Positions 28,237 to 36,615 are shown, counted from the first letter of the stretch. The stretch is DNA of 64,000 nucleotides from Enterococcus sp. 9D6_DIV0238 (GCF_002174455.2 NZ_CP147246.1:558001-622000), one strand, 5' to 3'. Numbers and translations are program-made. Notes: a model not told the origin generated them from the sequence alone.

Positions 28237-29907
28237 CTACTCGCTGATATATGCGTATTTATAGGTACAAGTCGCACCAAAATTATGATACTGGATTCCT
28301 TTAACACCTGGTCGCACTAATTGTCCTCTTGCTTGTTGGTACAATGGAACTAAGGCAGCATCTTCCTCAACTAAAACTTTTTCAGCAGCAATCAAAGTTT
28401 CCCAACGTTTTTCTGGATCATTGGCATACTTGTTAGATGCATCATCGATCAGCTGATCATATTTTTCGCTACGGTAGCTTGTTTTGTTTTTGCTGCTGAC
28501 AGAACTTTCTAAGAAAGTCATTGGGTCTTGGTAATCTGGTCCCCACATGCTGACAGATAACTCATAATCACCTTTTTTCATCAATTCGATCGAGTTGTTC
28601 AGTGGGACTGTTTTAACGTTGACTTTTAATCCTGGTAATGCATCTTCTAATTGCCCTTGAATAAACTCAGCAACTTTTTTGTCTCCATCGCCATCTTTAG
28701 ACAATAACTCGATCGTCACGTCACCGTTCAATTCTTTCTTCGCTTTATCTAAATATTCGTTTGCTAATTTTTCATCTGTTTTTACTAACTCGCCAGCTTC
28801 TTTTCGGAAATCTTCTCCTGTTTCAGGATTAGAAACAAAATCTTTTGGAATGTATCCGTAAATCGCTGTCGATCCGTCAGCTAAAATGTTATCGACTAAG
28901 CTTTCTTTATCAAGAGCGTAAGAAATTGCTTTGCGGACATTTTCATTAGCGAAAATCGATGGCTTGTCATTTCTCTTTTGATTCATTCTAAGTGAATAGA
29001 CTTTTGAGCGCTGAATCGCTTCATAATCAGGATTGTCTTTGTTTTGTTTTGCAAAGTCTCCTGTTAAAACAGCAACATCCAATTCTCCGGATTCATATAA
29101 ATTAAATACTGTATTTGTTTCTTTCAATACTTCGAAATGAATTTTTTCAGATTTGACCTTATCCGCATCGTAATATTCCGGATTTTGAACTAAATCCCAC
29201 GACATAGATGATTGATCCCAATTTTCCATCAAGAACGGTCCGTTTGAAACAATGTTTTCACTAGATGTTCCATAGGCCTTGCCCTTTTCAGTAACAAATT
29301 TTTCATTTTGCGGGAAGAAGGGTGAAAAAGCCAATAATGAAGTGAAATACGGTACTGGTTTTTCCATTTGAATTTCAAGTGTATAATCATCAAGCGCTTT
29401 GACACCTAATTCATCCGCTGATTTTTCTTCATTGACGATTTCAGTCCCATTCAAAATCGTTCCGTCCATCAAGAAAAAGTAGTTGGCCTGATTTTTGGGA
29501 TCCGCCATTTTTTTCCATGCAAAGACAAAGTCTTTTGCTGTTACTTTATCTCCATTTGACCATTTCGCATCATCTCTTAATTTGATCGTATAGGTTTTTC
29601 CATCTTCTGAGATTTCCGGTAATTCTTTAGCAACAGCCGGAATGATTTTATCTTTTTCATCCAACTGATACAACCCTTCAAAAACGTTTGATTGAGCGTT
29701 CACGCTTGGTTCATCCTGTGTAAATATCGTATCCATTGAGCCTATTTCTGATGCCTCCATCAAATTTAACACTCTTGTAGATTTTTGCTCGGTCCCATTT
29801 CCTTTTCCCGAATCATCTGTTGCTGATTTCCCTGCGTTCCCGCCGCAAGCAGACAGCAACAATAATGTCGTCATTAAAGTCAGACTTTTTTTAACTCCTT
29901 TTTTCAT
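28237..29907 (-). CDS. peptide ABC transporter substrate-binding lipoprotein (OppA type)
   Basis: The 556-residue SBP_bac_5 protein has a lipoprotein signal with lipobox L-L-S-A-C. Mature motifs include I-P-A-V-A-K-E-L-P-E-I-S-E-D-G-K-T-Y-T-I-K-L-R, W-S-N-G-D-K-V-T-A-K-D-F-V-F-A-W-K and N-V-R-K-A-I-S-Y-A-L-D-K. It presents oligopeptides to a permease that is not encoded here, so it must use one elsewhere. The start at 29907 is chosen because AAAGGTGG lies in front of it; a GTG 9 bp upstream would overlap that site. It is the last gene of a run with a transglutaminase-like protein and a dipeptide epimerase, so murein peptides are the probable substrate. Confidence 0.9.
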   Translation of the reverse strand: MKKGVKKSLTLMTTLLLLSACGGNAGKSATDDSGKGNGTEQKSTRVLNLMEASEIGSMDTIFTQDEPSVNAQSNVFEGLYQLDEKDKIIPAVAKELPEISEDGKTYTIKLRDDAKWSNGDKVTAKDFVFAWKKMADPKNQANYFFLMDGTILNGTEIVNEEKSADELGVKALDDYTLEIQMEKPVPYFTSLLAFSPFFPQNEKFVTEKGKAYGTSSENIVSNGPFLMENWDQSSMSWDLVQNPEYYDADKVKSEKIHFEVLKETNTVFNLYESGELDVAVLTGDFAKQNKDNPDYEAIQRSKVYSLRMNQKRNDKPSIFANENVRKAISYALDKESLVDNILADGSTAIYGYIPKDFVSNPETGEDFRKEAGELVKTDEKLANEYLDKAKKELNGDVTIELLSKDGDGDKKVAEFIQGQLEDALPGLKVNVKTVPLNNSIELMKKGDYELSVSMWGPDYQDPMTFLESSVSSKNKTSYRSEKYDQLIDDASNKYANDPEKRWETLIAAEKVLVEEDAALVPLYQQARGQLVRPGVKGIQYHNFGATCTYKYAYISE

Positions 29908-29930
29908 ACGTTCCACCTTTTCCTTCTTTT

Positions 29931-31307
29931 TTATTTATTCACAAGTTCTTCCATTTTGATCAATTCTTGCTTTACGTCTAAATAAGCATATGGAAGCCCT
30001 TGATTCTCATATTCAAATTCGCCCCGTTGATTATCGATCGGATCTGCTCTTAAAAACTGTTTCGACGGATTAAAATCAGTTTGAATTTCGCTGTTAGCAG
30101 GCATTCTAAAAATATCAAGATTACCGAAGTAATAATTCCAGCGTTCTTCATCTCCTGCTCTTTTTGCTCCTCCGCCAAAAGATAGATCAGCAAATATCCA
30201 GCCATAAGGTGCGACATAAAATTGTGCCCAATCGTGGCAGCCTGTGTAATATTGCGACACGTACAATCCTGATTGCCATTTTGCTGGTATTTTCGCCATT
30301 CGGCAAAGTGTGATGAACAGAATCGCCTGAACCCCACAATCGCCTTTTAAATTGACTGCAGCATACTCAGAAATATTATCGATCGTAAAATATTCCCTCA
30401 TAAAGGAATAATTGACTTTAGTTGTGATAAAATCATAGATTTTACGCGCTTTTTTGATTGGATTTGTTTCCCCTGCCAAAATTTCTTCAAGCAATTGTTC
30501 CAAGTAAGGCGTAAATCGAATATGAGGCAGCTGCTCACTCAATTCAAAATCCGGTTGTTCTATTATTGCCTTATCTGGATCTAATTCCACATAATCAACG
30601 TGGTTGATATAGCTATATTCCACGCTGAAAACTTGATCCTCTTCTAACGTTGTTTCGAAGAAAACAGTCCGCTGTGCTTCCTCTTCTGGTGCGATAAACG
30701 TTGCTTCAGGCGTCGTATTTAAAATTTCGATCTCTGAAGCTTGTTTACAGCTTTTCGGTAATGGTAAATACACTCGAACTTTTTCTCCAGGACGTTCGTA
30801 TTCCTTTTTCACCTGAATACTTGCTTTCAAATGAATCTTGACTGTTCGCCCACCATTTTCTTTCATAAGCTGAATATTTTGAGTTAGCTCTTGCTTGCGC
30901 AGACGATCCACTTCACTATCTTCTTTTACAAGTAATCTCGCTTCATAATCAGCTTGTGTCTTGATCAAATTCATTAAGAAGCGTCTTTGAAAATGAACAT
31001 TTCCATCGATAAACAGCCAATCAACTTTACCCGTTTCCTTCAAGTCAGTCAATTCTTGCTCCTGATAATTTGAAAAGGCTTCTTTCATCATTTTATTTGC
31101 TTCTTCAAAATCAAATGGGTATTCATTGATCCCTACGATTCGAATGATATCTTGTTCGATCTCTAATCTCTTTCGTAATGCTTGCGGAATTTCTTTTGCT
31201 AGTAAATGCTCGATCATTTTTTCAGCACCAGTAAAATCACCATAATTTTTCAATTTGATAATATCTTCCGGCAGCGGTACACTCATATACTTTAAGTCGT
31301 AATACAT
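29931..31307 (-). CDS. transglutaminase-like cysteine peptidase/amidase
   Basis: This 458-residue cytosolic protein carries a transglutaminase-like catalytic triad in the C-terminal half: Cys near 323 (K-G-D-C-G-V-Q-A-I), His near 358 (C-H-D-W-A-Q-F) and Asp near 374 (F-A-D-L-S-F). The N-terminal half is mixed and contains a beta-rich stretch before the catalytic core. No signal peptide is seen. The genomic setting between the epimerase and the peptide-binding protein suggests a peptidase acting on imported cell-wall peptides (inference). Confidence 0.75.
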   Translation of the reverse strand: MYYDLKYMSVPLPEDIIKLKNYGDFTGAEKMIEHLLAKEIPQALRKRLEIEQDIIRIVGINEYPFDFEEANKMMKEAFSNYQEQELTDLKETGKVDWLFIDGNVHFQRRFLMNLIKTQADYEARLLVKEDSEVDRLRKQELTQNIQLMKENGGRTVKIHLKASIQVKKEYERPGEKVRVYLPLPKSCKQASEIEILNTTPEATFIAPEEEAQRTVFFETTLEEDQVFSVEYSYINHVDYVELDPDKAIIEQPDFELSEQLPHIRFTPYLEQLLEEILAGETNPIKKARKIYDFITTKVNYSFMREYFTIDNISEYAAVNLKGDCGVQAILFITLCRMAKIPAKWQSGLYVSQYYTGCHDWAQFYVAPYGWIFADLSFGGGAKRAGDEERWNYYFGNLDIFRMPANSEIQTDFNPSKQFLRADPIDNQRGEFEYENQGLPYAYLDVKQELIKMEELVNK

Positions 31308-31323
31308 TCAAATTCCTTCTTTC

Positions 31324-32388
31324 TTATTTGCTCAAACCTAATCCCGCTTGGTTTGTCAATTCAATGACACTGATCGGTTCTAATCCGACACCACCTGGAA
31401 TCGCTACCTCAGTCAATCCAAATGTTGCATCTAGATCCGCTCTCGTAATATTTTTTGTCCCTGCGGCTAAATGTGCAGCTGCTGTTACGCCAATATTCGT
31501 TTCTTCCACCATACAGCCAATCATACATTCCACGCCAGCTGCTTCACAAATACTATTGATCTTGAGTGCTTCGTGGATCCCGCCGCATTTCATCAACTTG
31601 ATATTCACGTAATCGACAGCATGAGCTCTGATCAAACGTAATGCGTCTTTTGAATCGAAGCAGCTTTCGTCAGACATGATCGGAACAGAAACATTTTGGG
31701 TCACATAAGCGAGGCCGTCAATGTCATGGTATGCGACAGGTTGTTCGACCAATTCGATTCCATAATCTGCTATACGTTGGATCATGTTTACCGCTTCTTT
31801 AGGTTTCCATCCTTGATTTGCATCCAGTCTTAAGTTGATATCGTTGCCCACAGCCTGACGTATGGCTTCGATGCGGGAAATATCTTGTGAAACCCCTGTA
31901 CCGACTTTTATCTTTAATGTATCAAACCCTTGTAAGACAGCTTGCTTGGCTTTTTGAGCCATGATGTCCGGTGTATCGATCCCGATCGTTAAGTCTGTTT
32001 TGACCGAACGTGAGAAACCGCCTAGTAATTTATATACTGGTAAACTTGATTTCTTACCTAAAAGGTCATAACAAGCTATATCGATCGCAGTTTTAGCCGA
32101 TGGTGCATGAGCTGCAACAGTATTCATGATATGATGGACTTTTTCAATATCCAGCGGATCGACCCCAATCAACTGCTTTTCAAATAACTGGATACATTCT
32201 GTAGTTCCTTTCAATGTCTCTCCCGTTATCAAAATTCCAGGTGATCCCTCACCATAGCCAATAATTCCTTCATCTGTTTCGATCTCAACAATTGCACTCA
32301 TTGAATGTTCGATCGTTCCAAGAGCGATCGTGATCGGCTCTTTTAGTTTAGCCGCTTTCGCCGCCACATTGATTTTCGTTATCTTCAT
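31324..32388 (-). CDS. dipeptide epimerase (L-Ala-D/L-Glu epimerase-like, enolase superfamily)
   Basis: The 354-residue enzyme has a capping domain and TIM barrel of the enolase superfamily: K-I-K-V-G with the catalytic KxK, metal ligands in L-D-A-N-Q-G-W, V-E-Q-P-V and M-S-D-E-S, and the second catalytic Lys in V-N-I-K-L-M-K-C-G-G. The specificity-linked D-A-T-F-G sits near the C-terminus. Such enzymes epimerise L-Ala-D-Glu from murein to L-Ala-L-Glu so it can be degraded. GGGGGAT stands before the ATG at 32388; an upstream in-frame start would not fit a binding site. Confidence 0.88.
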   Translation of the reverse strand: MKITKINVAAKAAKLKEPITIALGTIEHSMSAIVEIETDEGIIGYGEGSPGILITGETLKGTTECIQLFEKQLIGVDPLDIEKVHHIMNTVAAHAPSAKTAIDIACYDLLGKKSSLPVYKLLGGFSRSVKTDLTIGIDTPDIMAQKAKQAVLQGFDTLKIKVGTGVSQDISRIEAIRQAVGNDINLRLDANQGWKPKEAVNMIQRIADYGIELVEQPVAYHDIDGLAYVTQNVSVPIMSDESCFDSKDALRLIRAHAVDYVNIKLMKCGGIHEALKINSICEAAGVECMIGCMVEETNIGVTAAAHLAAGTKNITRADLDATFGLTEVAIPGGVGLEPISVIELTNQAGLGLSK

Positions 32389-32462
32389 TTGATATCCCCC
32401 AATAGTATTTCCTTCGATTTCCAATCGATCATTAAAGTTTCGTTAAATCAACAAACTTATCT

Positions 32463-32486
32463 AAAAGAACAAATAAATGTTCTTTT
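32463..32486. repeat. inverted repeat in the epimerase leader
   Basis: AAAAGAACA (32463-32471) and TGTTCTTTT (32478-32486) are exact reverse complements around a 6-base loop. It lies in the 5' leader of the epimerase operon, with a T-run to its right, so it could be an operator or a weak attenuator. Confidence 0.45.
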
Positions 32487-32524
32487 TTGCATTTTAAGTT
32501 CAAATACGCCGTTCAAATTGAATT

Positions 32525-32563
32525 AATTGTTACAATTTTAAGATTACTCTATGAAAATGTCAA
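32525..32563 (-). promoter_or_regulatory. promoter and palindromic operator of the murein-peptide operon
   Basis: On the minus strand TTGACA (32558-32563) and TAAAAT (32535-32540) are 17 bp apart. The palindrome AATTGT-T-ACAATT (32525-32537) overlaps the -10. It is well placed for repression by the divergent XRE-cupin regulator (inference). Confidence 0.6.
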
Positions 32564-32611
32564 TACAATAATGAGAATTTTCTGTATGTTCTGTCATCAA
32601 AATTCAAGTAC

Positions 32612-32640
32612 TTGTAATTTTGTAGCTAATTCGAGATAAT
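32612..32640 (+). promoter_or_regulatory. promoter of the XRE-cupin regulator
   Basis: TTGTAA (32612-32617) and GATAAT (32635-32640) are 17 bp apart, 40 bp before the start codon. Confidence 0.5.
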
Positions 32641-32679
32641 ATGAAAGAAAAAAGGATTCTAAACAAAGGACGGCTATAG

Positions 32680-33246
32680 ATGGAATTTAGAGAAATCAAG
32701 AATTTAAGGAAAGAAAAAAAGATTACTTTAACCGAATTAGGAGAAAAAACTGGTTACTCAGCTAGTTTTTTATCTCAGATCGAACGTGGCGCCAACCGCC
32801 CCTCACTAGAAGCTTTACGAAAAATTGCTGACGCTTTGGATGTAACTGTCGCCTCTCTTTTAGCCAATGAAGCCCCACAAGTCATTCAAGATGACGAAAC
32901 GACTGAAAAGGGATATAAGGTCATTCGAAATACCTCTAATACAAAATATAATCCGTGGCAAACTAATTCTACTTACTATGATACGTTGTTCAACTTACCG
33001 GTACATACCAATAATATGGTTATTTCAAAGATCTACATCGATGCCCAGTCTTCTTCCAGCGGAAAGAAAATTGCTCATAATCTTTGTGAAATAAACTACG
33101 TAATCAAAGGTGAAGCCACTGTTGAGCTTAAGGACGAAGTACTCGTTTTGAATGAAGGCGATGCGATTTTTCTTGAAGCTTTCACGCAACATAATATCAT
33201 GAATACCACTGAAAATGAGTTGATGCTCTTTACGCTTCAATTTTAG
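32680..33246 (+). CDS. XRE-cupin transcriptional regulator
   Basis: The 188-residue protein has an N-terminal HTH_3 domain (about 5-60; I-T-L-T-E-L-G-E-K-T-G-Y-S-A-S-F-L-S-Q-I-E-R-G) and a C-terminal cupin (about 115-185; V-I-K-G-E-A-T-V-E-L, L-N-E-G-D-A-I-F-L-E-A-F-T-Q-H). This is the PuuR-like layout in which the cupin senses a small metabolite, often an amino-acid derivative. It is divergent from the epimerase operon and most likely regulates it in response to a peptide or amino-acid signal (inference). Confidence 0.85.
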   Translation: MEFREIKNLRKEKKITLTELGEKTGYSASFLSQIERGANRPSLEALRKIADALDVTVASLLANEAPQVIQDDETTEKGYKVIRNTSNTKYNPWQTNSTYYDTLFNLPVHTNNMVISKIYIDAQSSSSGKKIAHNLCEINYVIKGEATVELKDEVLVLNEGDAIFLEAFTQHNIMNTTENELMLFTLQF

Positions 33247-33331
33247 CGGATACTACTTTACCGTATAAGCTTTAACAAAATACTCGTTTTTTTCTCTTTA
33301 TTTTTTTGTTGCTTATTGAAAAAGATTCTCA

Positions 33332-33360
33332 TTTACAAAGTATTTAAAAAAAGGTATTAT
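33332..33360 (+). promoter_or_regulatory. promoter of the MIP18-family gene
   Basis: TTTACA (33332-33337) and TATTAT (33355-33360) are 17 bp apart and lie about 90 bp before the start codon; the resulting leader of about 85 bases has no recognised motif. Confidence 0.55.
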
Positions 33361-33450
33361 ATGGGAAGAACGAACTGTATTGGCACACGGCTTTTCTTGC
33401 TGACGATTTCACATGTAGGAGCTTTGTAGCCAGGAAAAGGAGTAGATACA

Positions 33451-33792
33451 ATGACTGAAACAAATCAAGAATGGTCTGCTGAAGAAATCGAGGATATCAA
33501 AGAACAAATTTTAACTGCTTTAGAAACAGTTATCGACCCTGAGCTTGGGATCGACATTGTTAATCTAGGCTTGATTTATGAAGTAGAATTTGCCCAAAAT
33601 GGAGATACTGTCATCAAAATGACATTGACAACGATGGGTTGTCCTTTAGCAGATGTGTTGACAGAGCAGATCCACGAGGCTTTAAAAGAAATTCCCGAAG
33701 TAAAAAATCCAGAGGTAAAATTAGTGTGGTACCCTGCTTGGACGACAGATAAAATGTCGCGTTATGCTCGGATCGCTTTAGGAATTCGATAG
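33451..33792 (+). CDS. MIP18/DUF59-family iron-sulfur assembly protein (SufT/PaaD-like)
   Basis: The 113-residue protein carries the DUF59 core: V-I-D-P-E-L-G-I-D-I-V-N-L-G-L-I-Y and T-M-T-T-x-x-C-P-L style T-T-M-G-C-P-L-A-D-V-L with the conserved Cys. Members help mature Fe-S proteins. AAAGGAG precedes the ATG. It is monocistronic and ends in a terminator shared with the convergent lipoprotein gene. Confidence 0.88.
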   Translation: MTETNQEWSAEEIEDIKEQILTALETVIDPELGIDIVNLGLIYEVEFAQNGDTVIKMTLTTMGCPLADVLTEQIHEALKEIPEVKNPEVKLVWYPAWTTDKMSRYARIALGIR

Positions 33793-33803
33793 AACAGATA
33801 TGT

Positions 33804-33844
33804 AAAAAGAGCCGCCTGCATTTCAATTGCAGCCGGCTCTTTTC
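33804..33844. terminator. bidirectional terminator
   Basis: AAAAAGAGCCG/CGGCTCTTTT with an inner CTGCA/TGCAG stem; A- and T-runs on both sides. It separates the convergent MIP18-family and lipoprotein genes. Confidence 0.85.
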
Positions 33845-34281
33845 TATTTGTATTCTCCTTCTTCCATGCCTTGACTGTTTACTTCCCAAGAAGCGCTAGC
33901 ATTGATGACCAACACATAATTATCCGCATCCTTTGGTATCTGAGCGAAAACTTTTCCAGAATATGCACCAGATGTTTCTACTAAATTAGCAATCAGTTCA
34001 CCATCACTATCAAGTAACTTTACTTTAAAATTAGAGTTTCCAGAATGTTTCAACTCAAAAACAGCAGGTCCTTTTTTTAAAGTGATATTAGTTATCACAT
34101 CATCTCCGGTACCTGTTTTTGCTACTTTTGTTCCACTCGTTTTATCATCAGTCGCTACCCCACTGCTTCCATAGCCCACTCCATAATTATCATCGCGAGC
34201 ACTTTGAGGGCTATTATACTCAATTTTACAGCCCACAAGTAATGAAAGGCTTAGAAAAATTATAAATAAATATTTGCTCAT
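33844..34281 (-). CDS. small putative lipoprotein
   Basis: This 145-residue protein starts M-S-K-Y-L-F behind GAGGAG and has the lipobox S-L-L-V-G-C with Cys at about residue 18. The mature part is Gly/Ser/Thr-rich to about residue 60, then beta-rich (I-T-L-K-K-G-P-A-V-F-E-L-K-H-S-G-N-S-N-F-K-V), resembling surface proteins with a small beta-sandwich. No family is certain. A further in-frame ATG 78 bp upstream lies in the preceding mini-gene and is not used. It follows the 29-residue lipoprotein-like peptide by 11 bases. Confidence 0.7.
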   Translation of the reverse strand: MSKYLFIIFLSLSLLVGCKIEYNSPQSARDDNYGVGYGSSGVATDDKTSGTKVAKTGTGDDVITNITLKKGPAVFELKHSGNSNFKVKLLDSDGELIANLVETSGAYSGKVFAQIPKDADNYVLVINASASWEVNSQGMEEGEYK

Positions 34282-34292
34282 GTCTTCTCTCC

Positions 34293-34382
34293 TCACATTC
34301 GAACAATGACACAGCCTGACAAAACGATCCCAACGCCTACTAAGAAAAGAAACAAACATAAGTACTTATCCATTTTTTTCAT
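34293..34382 (-). CDS. 29-residue lipoprotein-signal-like peptide
   Basis: A GAGGTG stands 6 bases before an ATG that opens a 29-codon frame: basic start (M-K-K-M-D-K-Y), hydrophobic core, and the lipobox-like V-L-S-G-C, leaving only C-V-I-V-R-M after the Cys. It ends 11 bases before the next lipoprotein start and shares its ribosome binding region, so it is probably cotranscribed with it. It could be a genuine lipopeptide, a pheromone-type precursor, or a regulatory upstream ORF. No family recognised. Confidence 0.5.
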   Translation of the reverse strand: MKKMDKYLCLFLFLVGVGIVLSGCVIVRM

Positions 34383-34472
34383 CTTTGTCACCTCACTTTT
34401 TCATAGTATATTCGCAAATGTTCGAAGCTGCCTTTCTATTTTCTCCCACTATCCTTTCAAACAAAAAAGCGC

Positions 34473-34505
34473 CCGAAACAAAACGAAAAAACCGTTTTGT
34501 TTCAG
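34473..34505. terminator. terminator-like hairpin, CAAAAC...GTTTTG family
   Basis: CCGAAACAAAACG and CGTTTTGTTTCAG pair around a short A-rich loop with one mismatch. The core resembles the hairpins near 36502, 39175, 45602 and 49024. No clear T-run follows. Confidence 0.55.
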
Positions 34506-34537
34506 ACACTAACTCTCGAAAAAGAACATATGCTTCT

Positions 34538-34641
34538 TTATTTTCTTTTGTGTTTCAACACAGTACTTAACATGAATAATCCGGTGACGATCGTCGTTAC
34601 TGCTTGTAATATTTGTCGATTTTTTCTGCTTTGACTTTCAT
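34538..34641 (-). pseudogene. frameshifted small membrane peptide gene
   Basis: AGGAGG lies 7 bases before an ATG whose frame stops after 14 codons. The -1 frame from the run of six A's reads on as N-R-Q-I-L-Q-A-V-T-T-I-V-T-G-L-F-M-L-S-T-V-L-K-H and a basic end, a plausible single membrane helix. One added A, or a -1 slip at the A6 run, gives a continuous 34-residue peptide. It may be a pseudogene, a sequencing error, or programmed slippage. Confidence 0.45.
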
Positions 34642-34701
34642 GCTTATCCCTCCTAATATATTCATCTTACAACCTATAACTACTTGATACGACTAATTTG
34701 C

Positions 34702-35049
34702 TTATTGGCTAATGACAAAGACACCTATAATGATCAATAAAACCGCTATAATCTTTCGAAAAGTCAGTCTTTCCTTAAAAACAAAATAGGAAATGATCAC
34801 TGTCCAAACATAGGTCAGTGAAGTCATCGGAAATGCGATCGAGTAATCCAAAAATTTCAGCAATAAAATATTCGTCCCCGCACTCAAAAGATACAAAAAT
34901 GAGCCTAAGTAGATCCAAGCATTCGTTAAAACGGACTTAAAACGCAACTCAGTTAAATCATTCATTCCTTTTTTCAACGCTAAGGCGCCAGCGCTTCCAG
35001 ATAATGTCGACACAATCAAAATAATCAAAATAGCAAAATAATCGATCAT
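34702..35049 (-). CDS. small EamA/SMR-type transporter, subunit 2 of a pair
   Basis: The 115-residue protein has four hydrophobic helices; Y-S-I-A-F-P-M-T-S-L-T-Y-V-W-T and F-K-E-R-L-T-F-R-K-I are typical of the drug/metabolite transporter superfamily (EmrE/ArnE-like). Its start overlaps the stop of the partner gene by 4 bp. Such paired half-size proteins usually act as heterodimers; substrate unknown. Confidence 0.75.
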   Translation of the reverse strand: MIDYFAILIILIVSTLSGSAGALALKKGMNDLTELRFKSVLTNAWIYLGSFLYLLSAGTNILLLKFLDYSIAFPMTSLTYVWTVIISYFVFKERLTFRKIIAVLLIIIGVFVISQ

Positions 35050-35414
35050 GCCGCTCCCTCATTTCCTTCTATCCCTAAAAGAATCGATCCCGCTACGATA
35101 AATCCAGTTCCTAACAATTTATACCATGTAATCGATTCATTCAAAAATACTGCTCCTAAAACGATCGAAAGTGCAAATCCTAAACTCATCATTGGTTGTA
35201 AAATCGATACTTCACCAAAGCGAAAGCCAGCCATCATAAAAAACATTCCTGCACCAGCAGCTATAAATCCAATTACGTACAAAATCACTGCATAGCTTCC
35301 GCTTCCATCTGCACCGAATTTCCATGCCAACTGCCCCAAACTACTTAATGTTGCCGCAATAATAATTAGAAGTATTCCCAAACTAAGTTTTTGCTGTTTT
35401 TTCTTAGCATCCAT
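35046..35414 (-). CDS. small EamA/SMR-type transporter, subunit 1 of a pair
   Basis: The 122-residue protein has four membrane helices after a basic start, with I-L-Q-P-M-M-S-L-G-F-A-L-S-I-V-L and F-L-N-E-S-I-T-W-Y-K-L-L-G, the N-E-x-x-T/S helix junction of DMT proteins. AAGGAGGGG precedes the ATG. It lies 12 bp after the alpha/beta hydrolase gene and 4 bp inside the second subunit gene, so the three form an operon. Confidence 0.75.
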   Translation of the reverse strand: MDAKKKQQKLSLGILLIIIAATLSSLGQLAWKFGADGSGSYAVILYVIGFIAAGAGMFFMMAGFRFGEVSILQPMMSLGFALSIVLGAVFLNESITWYKLLGTGFIVAGSILLGIEGNEGAA

Positions 35415-35426
35415 TTTTACCCCTCC

Positions 35427-36398
35427 TTATTGACAATAGCGATGTATAAATTCAAAGACCGTTTCAAAATAATGCTCTGGTTCATAGATAAACGACGAAA
35501 GATGAGGCGCCTGTTCAATCATCAAACTTTCTTTGACACCATTTGTCGCCTCCATATTTTTATAAAGCATTTGATGCGGAACGAATTTATCGCCTGTTCC
35601 ATGAATCAGTAAAAGCGGTCGTTCATTTTTAGCTAATTGATCGACGGCGGACGCTTCTTTCAAGGAATAACCAACTTTTTTTCGTGCCAAAGAATCAGCA
35701 ATCGTCAAAATCGGAAAATTCGGCAATCTAAATGCAGAACGCAGCATTGCACCAAATTCATGATAAACTGAAGAATAACCACAATCGGCAACTAGAACTT
35801 TAACATTTTTCGGTAGGTCTTCGCCACTTGTCATCATAACAGTTGAAGCCCCCATAGAACCTCCAAATAAAATAATTTCAGCGTTCGGCTCGATTTTCAA
35901 TACTTCCTGGATCCAACTCAACAAATCTAAGCGGTCCAACCATCCCATACCAATCACATTTCCTGAGCTTTGTCCATGCGCTCTTAGGTCTGGAACCAAA
36001 CAATTATATCCTTGTTCTGCAAACATAGACGCTACGTAGGACATATCCCGTTTTCCATAAGAACGATATCCATGGACACAAATCACCCATTTTTTAGTTT
36101 TAGGATATGGCTGAAACAAGCGACTATATAAACGTTCATTTCCTACCTCCAACCAATAATCTGCAGCAAACGGCTGCTCCCAAAATTCTGCCCCTTTTTG
36201 AAGCTGTTTTTCTTCTGTTAAATCATACTGGGAACGCCCTTTATTGAAATTATCCGGGTTCATCATTTTGTGTCCTGTTGTATGGTACCATTCATTTTCT
36301 CTGAACAAAGCGACGTTTATAAAAAAATTTGCCGCATAAAATGCAAGCCCCATAATCAGTCCGATCAAGATAATTACGATCCAAATAATTCCTGTCAT
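35427..36398 (-). CDS. alpha/beta hydrolase with N-terminal membrane anchor
   Basis: The 323-residue protein has an N-terminal helix (about 5-28) and an alpha/beta-hydrolase fold outside or at the membrane: V-I-C-V-H-G-Y-R-S-Y-G, the nucleophile elbow G-G-S-M-G-A-S, and late L-L-I-H-G-T-G-D (acid) and A-P-H-L-S-S (His). It resembles Bacillus YqkD-type esterases. AGAGG stands 8 bases before the ATG at 36398; an in-frame GTG-ATG is slightly upstream. It is first in an operon with the paired transporter. Confidence 0.85.
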   Translation of the reverse strand: MTGIIWIVIILIGLIMGLAFYAANFFINVALFRENEWYHTTGHKMMNPDNFNKGRSQYDLTEEKQLQKGAEFWEQPFAADYWLEVGNERLYSRLFQPYPKTKKWVICVHGYRSYGKRDMSYVASMFAEQGYNCLVPDLRAHGQSSGNVIGMGWLDRLDLLSWIQEVLKIEPNAEIILFGGSMGASTVMMTSGEDLPKNVKVLVADCGYSSVYHEFGAMLRSAFRLPNFPILTIADSLARKKVGYSLKEASAVDQLAKNERPLLLIHGTGDKFVPHQMLYKNMEATNGVKESLMIEQAPHLSSFIYEPEHYFETVFEFIHRYCQ

Positions 36399-36501
36399 TG
36401 ACATCACCTCTCGCTTAAATTTTTAACTTCTACACTAAGTATACTCTTTTATCAATAAAAAAAGTACCAATGTCCTGAGCCTTTTCTTACTGAAAAAGAA
36501 C

Positions 36502-36542
36502 GAGAGCGGAACAAAACTAAAAATCAGTTTTGTTCCGCTCTC
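36502..36542. terminator. long perfect hairpin, CAAAAC...GTTTTG family
   Basis: The 17-bp arms (GAGAGCGGAACAAAACT and its complement) enclose the loop AAAAATC. It lies downstream of lysA and upstream of the hydrolase operon. Core and loop match the hairpin at 49024 exactly, while the outer stem differs. Confidence 0.7.
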
Positions 36543-36615
36543 TAAATTAGAATAAAGGGCAATAAAAAGTAACTTCCACGGAAATAAGCACTTTTATCTC
36601 AGCCTTATTCTTTCT

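Noticed and set aside
33361-33429. 22-codon frame in the leader of the MIP18-family gene
   Set aside because: Its ATG touches the predicted -10 box, so it would lie before the transcript start, and it has no ribosome binding site.
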